Below, one piece after another: positions 57,096 through 64,000 of a stretch of 64,000 nt of DNA. The first letter of the stretch is position 1, and every line of letters starts with the position of its first letter. The DNA is from Aequorivita sp. H23M31. GTDB taxonomy: Bacteria > Bacteroidota > Bacteroidia > Flavobacteriales > Flavobacteriaceae. The position numbers were made by a program, and so were the translations under genes. The stretch is taken from assembly GCF_004022485.1 (NCBI RefSeq), contig NZ_CP034951.1, positions 1,984,001 to 2,048,000 of the forward strand, in the 5' to 3' direction. The notes beneath the pieces are model-generated. The model did not search any database, was not told where the DNA came from, and was given only the letters and a program-made list of their open reading frames with translations.

Positions 57096-59111
57096 ATGAC
57101 AAATAATCCTTTAATTCATAAAAAGATTTCTCTCAAGCCCCGTCACAATTTGGTACAACCAAAACTGGAGGTAAATAGTCCTGGTGATATCTATGAAAAG
57201 GAAGCTGATGCCATGGCAGATAGGGTGATGCGAATGCCCGCCATCGATACTACTCATCAGCCCCAACCCATAACAGGTCTTATTGGTAGATCTGTTCAGC
57301 GGAAATGTTCAAAATGCGAGGAGGAAGAAAGGAAGAAACCCATTATGCGTAAAGCTGAAAACGGTTCTGCGGATATAGCTGTTTCATCTTCGTTTGCTTC
57401 TTCTTTGAATGCGTCAAAAGGTGGTGGTTCGCCACTACCCAGCGAGACAAGGAATTTTATGGAAAATGCTTTTAGTACTGATTTTTCCGGTGTTCGGATA
57501 CATGCTGATCAACAGGCTGGCGTAATGAATAATGACATTAAAGCTAGAGCATTTACTTATGGGAATGATATTTATTTCGGCAATGGCCAATTATCACCAC
57601 ATACTACACAAGGGAAAAGGTTAATTGCACATGAGTTGACCCATACATTGCAACAAACCACCAGAATTGCAAGAAAGTTTATACAAAGAACACCCAGTGC
57701 TGATGAATTGATAGAATTCAACCAGCAAGTTGCGGTCATTAGGTCGCATAGCGCTTATGCTGCTCTGCCAACTGCAACAAGACGCCTGATAAATCAAATT
57801 ATTGCCATTGCAAGAACTCGTGATAATTGGCAATACTATCTAACTAATTTGTCGTTATTATTGAGCACACCCGACGCCCCACCTGTACCTGTGGTCCCAT
57901 CCGACTCATCTTCCACTAGCAACCCTCGTTCTACTAGAGAAATGAACGAAACGGAAGTAAATGATTCTCTTTCATCTGAACGATCCAGGTTGTTTTATCC
58001 AGAAGGTAGCCTGGCAGTTAATAGCGAGGAAAATCAGACTACTTCACCCCCCAGAGTATGGAAGTTACATAGAGGTACTGGTGGAAAATATTATCGTGTT
58101 GATGCAAGAGACGCAGGAAATATTTTTGTAAAAATTAAAGTGAAATTAAGTGGTAGAAACGCCCAAGATATAGCAAATGTTCAGGAAATGGAAGATGGCA
58201 TTGAAAAAAAATCGACAACATTTGGTTATATAGTAAATCTGGAATTTGTAAATACTGGGGGTAACGATGTTTTTAATGTTGGAGTTGACCTTTCCAAATG
58301 GACAACTTCCGGCAATTGGGCAAGTGGAGTTAACGCGCTCGCACATGAAATGCATCATCTAATGGGATTAGATGATAGATATAACTATATAGATGCCCAT
58401 GCGGCGAATGCTGATATGGATATGACGGACAGGGTTTATTGGTTTAGACAGCAAATGAACAGAAGTGGTGCCATTAACGATGCTGATTCAATTATGAATG
58501 ATCATGATGCGGGCAATATGCAAGCAGATGACATAGCTGGAGTAGCACATATTTCTGAAGCATCCGTTGTAACGGGTCAACAAGTCAGAAATGATTTAAT
58601 CACGAACATCCGGAGAAAAGCCGCAATTAGGGTTTCAATTGCATATCTGAGAATAAATGGAACAAATCCACATTTTGACAGGTTCAGACAACTACAGTAT
58701 GTTAGAGGATTAATTGCACCTGATATTGTAAATCTCGAGCAGATAGCAGAAATATTATCAAGAATGCTTTCAATAATTATGGGAGGGACAATAAATGTTG
58801 GCCCAGAAATAGACTCATGCACTAGCTGGGCAGCTTACGTAATTGGAAATAGAGTTCCGATTCATTTATGTAGCAGATTCTTTGCCCTTTCCGAAGAGCA
58901 GCAAATCAGGACTTTGATACACGAATCCGCTCATGCAGTTGGCATTGGACAGAGAATAGGTGAATCATACTTTCCATATTATGATTGTACCCCATCAACG
59001 GATGATAATTGGTCAGTAGCAGATGCTTGGGCAAGATACATTAATTGCAACAGTGGTCAAACACCTGATAGGGGTGAGCAAGTTACTGGTTCTCTTCATT
59101 CCGCTCATTAA
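57096..59111 (+). CDS. eCIS-associated DUF4157 protein with two extra HExxH metallopeptidase motifs
   Basis: 671 residues from ATG 57096 (a TTG precedes it directly). Residue numbers below count from the TTG. The N-terminal ~200 residues match the preceding gene: GDIYEKEADAMADRVMRM, CSKCEEEERK, and HELTH at 180-184. A low-complexity Ser/Pro linker follows. A middle domain has HEMHHLMGLDD at 418-428, the HExxHxxGxxD pattern of metzincin proteases such as snapalysin. The C-terminal domain has HESAH at 610-614 after PIHLCSRFFALSEEQQIRTLI and ends with DDNWSVADAWARYI. It resembles aspzincin (lysine-specific metallo-endopeptidase-like) domains. There is no signal peptide. Probably a multi-protease cargo; targets unknown. 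Confidence 0.85.
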   Translation: MTNNPLIHKKISLKPRHNLVQPKLEVNSPGDIYEKEADAMADRVMRMPAIDTTHQPQPITGLIGRSVQRKCSKCEEEERKKPIMRKAENGSADIAVSSSFASSLNASKGGGSPLPSETRNFMENAFSTDFSGVRIHADQQAGVMNNDIKARAFTYGNDIYFGNGQLSPHTTQGKRLIAHELTHTLQQTTRIARKFIQRTPSADELIEFNQQVAVIRSHSAYAALPTATRRLINQIIAIARTRDNWQYYLTNLSLLLSTPDAPPVPVVPSDSSSTSNPRSTREMNETEVNDSLSSERSRLFYPEGSLAVNSEENQTTSPPRVWKLHRGTGGKYYRVDARDAGNIFVKIKVKLSGRNAQDIANVQEMEDGIEKKSTTFGYIVNLEFVNTGGNDVFNVGVDLSKWTTSGNWASGVNALAHEMHHLMGLDDRYNYIDAHAANADMDMTDRVYWFRQQMNRSGAINDADSIMNDHDAGNMQADDIAGVAHISEASVVTGQQVRNDLITNIRRKAAIRVSIAYLRINGTNPHFDRFRQLQYVRGLIAPDIVNLEQIAEILSRMLSIIMGGTINVGPEIDSCTSWAAYVIGNRVPIHLCSRFFALSEEQQIRTLIHESAHAVGIGQRIGESYFPYYDCTPSTDDNWSVADAWARYINCNSGQTPDRGEQVTGSLHSAH

Positions 59112-59218
59112 TGAAAGAAAATGATAAAAATTTCCACAACCTTGAAAGAAATAAAATAGGTCTTTCAGGTTTTGAACTAAGTTTCCAACAACTTCCTTTA
59201 TAAATATATAATCTTACA

Positions 59219-59977
59219 ATGTCCACCGGCTACTCCCGTTCACCTAAACTGTTAAAAGGAGCTCTTATCGAGTTCTCAGAGCGATTTATTGGCCCAATTC
59301 CAAATGTTATTGTATTCCAGTACAATCCGGAAACGATGACGCGAACCTTGGAAGTATGGAGCCAGAATGCTAGTGGAGAATCCTCGGCCGGTACAGAAAC
59401 TTCGCATACTGCGCAACCCTTTGATCCGCCTGAAACCTTCAGTCTAGCTCTTGAACTGGATGCCACCGACGCTCTCGAAAAACCTGAAAGCCATCCCGTT
59501 GCATTTATTTCCGGGGTTGCTGATCGAATTGCTGCCATGGAAATGCTTCTATATCCGCAGGGTGATAGCTTATTAGGAGGATTGTTGGGTTCAATTTCAG
59601 GCTCACTAAGTGTAGGCTCAAGTGGTGGAAGTATTGGCGGTGGACTGGGCGGAGCATCCGGAGGAGTGCAACCTGTACCGCGTGGGACGGTACCGGTAGT
59701 AATGTTTGTTTGGGGACCCGGAAGAATTATACCCGTACGACTTACCTCTTTTTCGGTAGAGGAACTAGCCTACTCCCCACTTTTATATCCCATTAGAGCA
59801 AAAGTTTCTATTGGACTCAAAATTCTCACTCCAAAAGATTTCCCCAGTTGCTACCGAAAACTTAGTGAAGAACTCGCCATTACGGCATTTAAGTTTACGC
59901 GAAAACAAAAAGAAGTTTTGGCGGCAGCCAATATGGCCAATAGTGTTGAATCAATTCTTGGAATGCTTCCATTTTAA
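59219..59977 (+). CDS. CIS tube/baseplate protein, Afp7/Pvc7-like
   Basis: A 252-residue protein beginning LKGALIEFSERFIGPIPNVIVFQYNPETM and containing VPVVMFVWGPGRIIPVRLTSFSVEE, typical of the contractile-injection-system tube protein that sits between tube and spike. A glycine/serine-rich loop (about 122-150) is inserted in the middle. Unlike Afp7 the LysM part is on a separate gene immediately downstream. Confidence 0.88.
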   Translation: MSTGYSRSPKLLKGALIEFSERFIGPIPNVIVFQYNPETMTRTLEVWSQNASGESSAGTETSHTAQPFDPPETFSLALELDATDALEKPESHPVAFISGVADRIAAMEMLLYPQGDSLLGGLLGSISGSLSVGSSGGSIGGGLGGASGGVQPVPRGTVPVVMFVWGPGRIIPVRLTSFSVEELAYSPLLYPIRAKVSIGLKILTPKDFPSCYRKLSEELAITAFKFTRKQKEVLAAANMANSVESILGMLPF

Positions 59978-59986
59978 TAAAATATC

Positions 59987-60259
59987 ATGTTCACAGACAA
60001 AAGTCGCTATAAAAAGGTATCGCAATACGAAACCACTGATTCCAGAGGCAGAACGGTAAAAGTTGTGGCTACTCCAGCCCCATTGCAACAAAGTATCAGA
60101 GGATTTCACTTGTTGAAACAAGGTCAGCGTCCCGACCATCTAGCGGCTCTTTATCTAAACGATGCAGCAGCTTTTTGGCGTATAGCAGAAGCCAACGACT
60201 GTATGCTCCCAGAAGCACTTACAGAAAAATCTGAAATAGCCATTCCGAATAAAATCTAA
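59987..60259 (+). CDS. LysM/tail protein X-like baseplate adaptor
   Basis: A 90-residue protein. The second half (LLKQGQRPDHLAALYLNDAAAFWRIAEAND) follows the LysM/gpX pattern, and the end (EIAIPNKI) is the final strand of that fold. It should be the hub adaptor that in Afp/PVC is fused to Afp7. Nine bases after the previous gene and three before the next. Confidence 0.8.
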   Translation: MFTDKSRYKKVSQYETTDSRGRTVKVVATPAPLQQSIRGFHLLKQGQRPDHLAALYLNDAAAFWRIAEANDCMLPEALTEKSEIAIPNKI

Positions 60260-60262
60260 AAA

Positions 60263-61327
60263 ATGGGGTTAGACATTTTAATATGTGTTAATGATATTCC
60301 CAATCAAAACCTCACCCAAAATGTGAATAGCGTGGAGGTATATGAGAAAATAGATTCTAATACTTCCTATAAGTTAAATTTTGCCGTAGATATTTGTGAT
60401 GGGGATATTGCTCAAAGCATTGAAACCGATACCGCTCCGGATACTATTTTGAGTGTAATGGCGAATGTTAATGATGCGTTGGTATGTCTGGTTAAGGGGC
60501 CAATTACCATGCAACAGACCCAACTTAAACATGGTGGCGCGGGCTCATCACTGCATATTGAAGGAGAGGATACCGGTCAGATGCTAGATCACGGCCCGGT
60601 TTTTCAGGTAACAGATTCGTCTACCGACTCGGATATTGCCTCCAATATCATAAGCAATCACTCAATGACTCCCAATGTGGAACCAACGCCTGAATCTACC
60701 CACGACGAAAACAACCACAGCCATGTTCAAAGGGAATCAGACCTTAACTTATTGAGAAGCTTGGCACGACGCAACGGATTTCATTTCTGGATAACCTATT
60801 CAAATAATGGAGAAGCTACCGGACATTTTAAACCAAGAAGTTTAGACTCAGAATCTGCAAACACCCTCATTATAAATAACGAGAACAATAATATCGAGCA
60901 GTTGCAGATAAGTTCAGATTCAACTCGCCCTTCAAGGACCGAAGGAAGACAAATTAATGTCAGGACATTGAGCATAATTGGTAACGGAACAACTTTGAAC
61001 GATACCTCTCTAGGTTCCCACAGTTTGTCCGAAGCAAATGGAAGTTCACAGCAAACCATCCATTTAGCTCCCGTTGTTGATGATGCAGGCGCTTTATCAG
61101 CTAGGAGCTTAGGGGCGTTGAGAGATGCGCAATGGTTTATAAAAGCTACGGGGCAAACCAGTTTACATCAACTTTGTGATATAGTACGAGTGCATACAAT
61201 TGTCAAAGTGGATGGAGCAGGAAGCAGACATAGTGGAAAATATTATGTTACCGGGGTGAAACATAAGATTGATTCCACCGCATATATAATGGAATTTGAA
61301 CTGGAAAGAAATGCTTGGGGTAATTAA
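60263..61327 (+). CDS. eCIS hub protein, phage gpD/gp27-like
   Basis: A 354-residue protein with the phage late-control D layout. N-terminal beta domain VNSVEVYEKIDSNTSYKLNFAV, then ESDLNLLRSLARRNGFHFWI, then the closing KYYVTGVKHKIDSTAYIMEFELERNAWG. It forms the trimeric hub that joins tube and spike. A Ser/Asn/His-rich loop of about 40 residues lies near residues 120-155. Separate gpD and gpV genes here replace the fused VgrG-like Afp8. Confidence 0.9.
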   Translation: MGLDILICVNDIPNQNLTQNVNSVEVYEKIDSNTSYKLNFAVDICDGDIAQSIETDTAPDTILSVMANVNDALVCLVKGPITMQQTQLKHGGAGSSLHIEGEDTGQMLDHGPVFQVTDSSTDSDIASNIISNHSMTPNVEPTPESTHDENNHSHVQRESDLNLLRSLARRNGFHFWITYSNNGEATGHFKPRSLDSESANTLIINNENNNIEQLQISSDSTRPSRTEGRQINVRTLSIIGNGTTLNDTSLGSHSLSEANGSSQQTIHLAPVVDDAGALSARSLGALRDAQWFIKATGQTSLHQLCDIVRVHTIVKVDGAGSRHSGKYYVTGVKHKIDSTAYIMEFELERNAWGN

Positions 61328-61353
61328 TCATTTTAATAAGAATATGCTATAAT

Positions 61354-62058
61354 ATGGGTGATCAGTTAGCACAGCAGCTATTGGAATGGACGCGGAGTAA
61401 GTTTTTTGGAAAATACCGCGGACTGGTCGTGGATAACAATGACCCAACCCAAAGAGGCCGGGTAAAGGTCAAGGTTCCGGCAGTATTAAGCGATCTTGAG
61501 ATTTGGGCTCTACCCTGTTTACCGTATACAGGAGATAATGTTGGAATTTATACTATTCCCGACGCAGATGCTGGAGTGTGGGTTGAATTTGAAGGTGGTA
61601 ATCCTTCCTTTCCCATTTGGACAGGAGGCTTTTGGGCAGATGACCAATTACCCCGAAATGAAAAGAATGACGAACCTACTCCCTCCCTTCGTATGATGAG
61701 AAGTCAAAAAGGGTTAATGATAACCTTTAACGACGATACCGAAGTAATTACCATAAGTGATTCGGATGGAAATAATATAATGACCTTCGAATCACAAACA
61801 GGCAAAATAAAAATTCAGGCAAATTTAAAAGTGGTCGTGGAAGCTCCAGCTATCGAACTAGTTGAAAATGCCACCCATCCATTGGTTTTTGGAGATGACC
61901 TGATACAATATCTCAACCAGATGGTACAGACTTTTAATAGTCACATGCATCCCGGGGAACTGGCTGCCGGAGTACTGCCTGTTACCCCGATGATTCCTGT
62001 ACCCCCAATGCCCCCAGCTACACCAAGTCTTTTATCTACAAAAGTAAAAACAGGATAA
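61354..62058 (+). CDS. eCIS spike protein, phage gpV/VgrG OB-fold domain
   Basis: A 234-residue protein. The OB fold starts at GLVVDNNDPTQRGRVKVKVP and continues with VWVEFEGGNPSFPIWTGGFW. A short beta-prism-like part follows (ITFNDDTEVITISDSDGNNI). The C-terminal tail is proline-rich (PMIPVPPMPPATPS) after FNSHMHPGE. It forms the puncturing needle on the hub. Confidence 0.92.
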   Translation: MGDQLAQQLLEWTRSKFFGKYRGLVVDNNDPTQRGRVKVKVPAVLSDLEIWALPCLPYTGDNVGIYTIPDADAGVWVEFEGGNPSFPIWTGGFWADDQLPRNEKNDEPTPSLRMMRSQKGLMITFNDDTEVITISDSDGNNIMTFESQTGKIKIQANLKVVVEAPAIELVENATHPLVFGDDLIQYLNQMVQTFNSHMHPGELAAGVLPVTPMIPVPPMPPATPSLLSTKVKTG

Positions 62059-62068
62059 GTTCAATATT

Positions 62069-62353
62069 ATGGCATTAAAATCGGGAACGAAAGGAACCAG
62101 TTCGGCCGTTTATCCGGGCAGTATGTCTGACGCTATGGCTCAGGCATTTAGGGAGGAATGGCCAACTGTTATGGGAGATGCGCCTGTTCCCGCCTCCAAT
62201 GAACAAATGAACCTTATTTTCAGAGCGGTTTCCCAAGGGGTTATTAGACATCTTAAGCAAAATTGCTCTTCTATGAGGGTTGCCATAACCGTTACTATCG
62301 GTGGAAGTACCTACAATGGTACCGGAACGGTAAATGATATTGACATTACCTAA
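62069..62353 (+). CDS. Small eCIS protein of unknown function at the PAAR/Afp10 position
   Basis: A 94-residue protein between the spike and gp25 genes, where Afp/PVC have the PAAR-like tip protein. Its first ~80 residues look helical (MSDAMAQAFREEW, LIFRAVSQGVIRHLKQN) and the last 25 are beta. I see no PAAR repeats or metal ligands, so identity as a tip protein is not supported. Alternatively it is a baseplate accessory found in Bacteroidota eCIS. Probably essential given its position. Confidence 0.7.
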   Translation: MALKSGTKGTSSAVYPGSMSDAMAQAFREEWPTVMGDAPVPASNEQMNLIFRAVSQGVIRHLKQNCSSMRVAITVTIGGSTYNGTGTVNDIDIT

Positions 62354-62370
62354 AACATCATCATTTAGAA

Positions 62371-62748
62371 ATGAATAATCAAATCCATAGTATACGATAT
62401 CCTTTTGCAATAGACGATGGATTCGGGAAACTGGCTGAAGAAAGAAGCTATGACCAGCATATAATCCAAATGATAAGGCAGGTATTGTTTACAAATCCGG
62501 GAGAGAGAATCAATCGTCCTGATTTTGGCTGTGGTATCCGTCGAATGGTTTTCGCCCCAAACAGTGATGTAAGCGCCAATCTTACCCAAGTAATAATTAA
62601 CCAAGCTCTGCAAAAATATTTGGGAAACGTAATCGAGGTCAACGAAGTTAAGGTTGAGAGTATTGATGAAAGACTGGAAATCAATATTGTGTTTTTAATA
62701 AAGGCTACACAACAACGGAAATATTTAAATCTTGAGGTAACGTTATGA
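62371..62748 (+). CDS. eCIS baseplate wedge protein, gp25/gpW family
   Basis: A 125-residue GPW_gp25 protein with the diagnostic IRQVLFTNPGERINRPDFGCGIRRMVF. It belongs to the baseplate inner ring and starts sheath polymerisation (Afp9-like). Its stop overlaps the next ATG (ATGA). Confidence 0.95.
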   Translation: MNNQIHSIRYPFAIDDGFGKLAEERSYDQHIIQMIRQVLFTNPGERINRPDFGCGIRRMVFAPNSDVSANLTQVIINQALQKYLGNVIEVNEVKVESIDERLEINIVFLIKATQQRKYLNLEVTL

Positions 62749-64000
62749 GCATAACCACAGACCGTAAAGCAGAGTTACTGGCACAAAGTAAAGTTACCGG
62801 TATCGACTTTATTTATGTTTATCCAGATCAAAAAACATTGGATATATATTTTTTAAGACCTGTAACCACCTTGGATGTCCCAATGCCTGACAGCTTACTG
62901 CCAAGTTCAATAATTATATATACCAGCACCAGCAAATTACCTCAGATCGAAATTGATGTTATTGATAGTTGGACCACAATAAATGATCAAGATGTTCTTA
63001 GGGTAAAAACCAAAACATCCGGAGATTTTTCTCTATATAACTTAATAATTTCTGATTCCAGAATTGACCCCTTTTTCAACGACATCTCTTTTAGTTTTAA
63101 GGCTAACTGTCCGAGCGACCTTGACTGCAAATTACGGGAACACGAATGTCCACCCGATGAACAAATTGATTTTCCTATAGATTACCTTGCTCGGGATTTT
63201 TGGAGTTTTCGCAGTGCACTTCTCGATTTTGCCTCTTTGCGCTACCCAGATTGGGCGGATAGATTGGAAGCTGATGCCGGTGTGATGATGGCTGAACTAA
63301 TGAGTTCTCTAGGTGATGAAATGGCTTGTTATCAAGATCGGGTTAATAGAGAAGCTTATTTAGAAACTGCAACCCAACGTCGATCGGTAAGACGGCATGC
63401 TCGATTGATAGATTATAATATTACCGACGAACTTGGCGCCAAAGGCTGGCTTGATTTTACTGTGGCATCTGGCAATAAAATTATTCCAGCTGGCACAAAT
63501 GTCTTTAGCTTAAGTGATGACAATACCCGAATTGATTTTGAAGTAGGACAAGGATTAATTGAAACGATTCGGGGTAAAACTTATTCCGTATCCGACCAAT
63601 CGAATGAGTTCTCACCACATTTATGGGACGAGAATGACACTTGCCTAAGTGTCGGCACCACGGAACTATATATTGAGGGACATCAGAAATCCGCACTTGC
63701 CTTTGATGATTTCCCTCCAGGAAAGCCTTCCGGCAAATGGATTTTGATCAAGACAAATCCTATAAACCCGGCACAGCCTCAGAGGTCCCAGATAGTCAGA
63801 TTAATTGAGGTAACAGAAACTGTTGATCCTGTATTTAATTCAGACATCACCCACTTGATATGGGAAGAAGATGGCGCCCTAAAAAATGAATTCGAACTTA
63901 CTATTCTTTCAATAAGAGGTAACATGGTTCCAGCTACTGCCGGCAAAACCTATGATGCTTATTTTATTGTAAAGGATCCTCTTGCATGCCTTTCTCCTGA
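62745..64000 (+). CDS. eCIS baseplate J-like protein, C-terminus outside window
   Basis: The ATG at 62745 opens a frame that runs to the right edge (418 codons). The segments IDFPIDYLARDFWSFRSALLDFASLRYPDW, MMAELMSSLGDEMACYQDRVNREAYLETA and RRHARLIDYN are typical of the Afp11/Pvc11 baseplate J family, the wedge component in T4 gp6-like baseplates. Overlapping start with gp25 implies translational coupling. The remaining eCIS genes are expected beyond the window. Confidence 0.9.
   Translation, partial: MSITTDRKAELLAQSKVTGIDFIYVYPDQKTLDIYFLRPVTTLDVPMPDSLLPSSIIIYTSTSKLPQIEIDVIDSWTTINDQDVLRVKTKTSGDFSLYNLIISDSRIDPFFNDISFSFKANCPSDLDCKLREHECPPDEQIDFPIDYLARDFWSFRSALLDFASLRYPDWADRLEADAGVMMAELMSSLGDEMACYQDRVNREAYLETATQRRSVRRHARLIDYNITDELGAKGWLDFTVASGNKIIPAGTNVFSLSDDNTRIDFEVGQGLIETIRGKTYSVSDQSNEFSPHLWDENDTCLSVGTTELYIEGHQKSALAFDDFPPGKPSGKWILIKTNPINPAQPQRSQIVRLIEVTETVDPVFNSDITHLIWEEDGALKNEFELTILSIRGNMVPATAGKTYDAYFIVKDPLACLSP

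Noticed and set aside
47736..64000. Prophage
   Set aside because: Only tail-like genes are present (sheath, tube, baseplate, cap) with DUF4255, an AAA+ ATPase and DUF4157 proteins. No capsid, portal, terminase, lysis or integrase genes are seen, so an eCIS is the better reading.

Overview
The window looks like chromosome of a low-GC member of the Flavobacteriia (Bacteroidota). The evidence is a complete gldK-gldL-gldM-gldN type IX secretion (T9SS) and gliding operon, several proteins with T9SS-type export or sorting features, promoters of the Bacteroidota TAnnTTTG type, an S16 protein with a long C-terminal tail, and family members typical of flavobacteria. The genus cannot be fixed from the sequence alone.

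Layout. 1-2356: a truncated secreted protein, then an initiator tRNA-fMet followed by a 106-bp tandem repeat that carries copies of the tRNA 3' tail plus a terminator. 2530-10349: AsmA-like protein, CPXCG protein, patatin, a frameshifted REP-associated (RAYT) transposase between palindromes, ABC-F ATPase, DUF983 protein and a FAD oxidoreductase. 10363-18862: gldKLMN, an arginase-fold protein that has lost metal ligands, and topA. 19027-21759: a lipoprotein and rpsP-rimM-trmN6. 21891-29255: one gene for a 2454-residue T9SS type B protein whose distal two thirds are strikingly GC-rich and built from tandem domains. 29643-45204: mostly housekeeping genes, including glutaryl-CoA dehydrogenase, a ferredoxin/FNR/NifU/Mrp iron-sulfur group, an alkyltransferase-like protein, trmB, a PhoR/PhoB-like two-component pair, a T9SS type A protein, a LuxE-like protein, an MscS channel and an M20 peptidase. 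45417-46844: tRNA-Leu(UAG) followed by an eight-copy tandem array of 180-182 bp.

46957-64000 (running off the right edge) is the most interesting region: an extracellular contractile injection system (eCIS, related to Afp/PVC/MAC-type particles). A NusG-like antiterminator paralogue is divergent from a long co-directional operon: sheath, tube, gp26-like baseplate protein, disordered linker, DUF4255 cap, AAA+ ATPase, a small protein, two DUF4157 proteins, Afp7-like tube-baseplate protein, LysM/gpX adaptor, gpD-like hub, gpV-like spike, a small unknown protein, gp25 and baseplate J. The two DUF4157 proteins sit inside the structural operon. They share their N-terminal halves but have unrelated C-termini: one is cysteine-rich with a hydrophobic tail, the other carries two further HExxH zinc-protease motifs. 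They are the best cargo or effector candidates. Later genes (Afp12 onward, fibre, tape measure) would lie beyond the window.

All calls come from reading the sequence and family knowledge; no database search was run.
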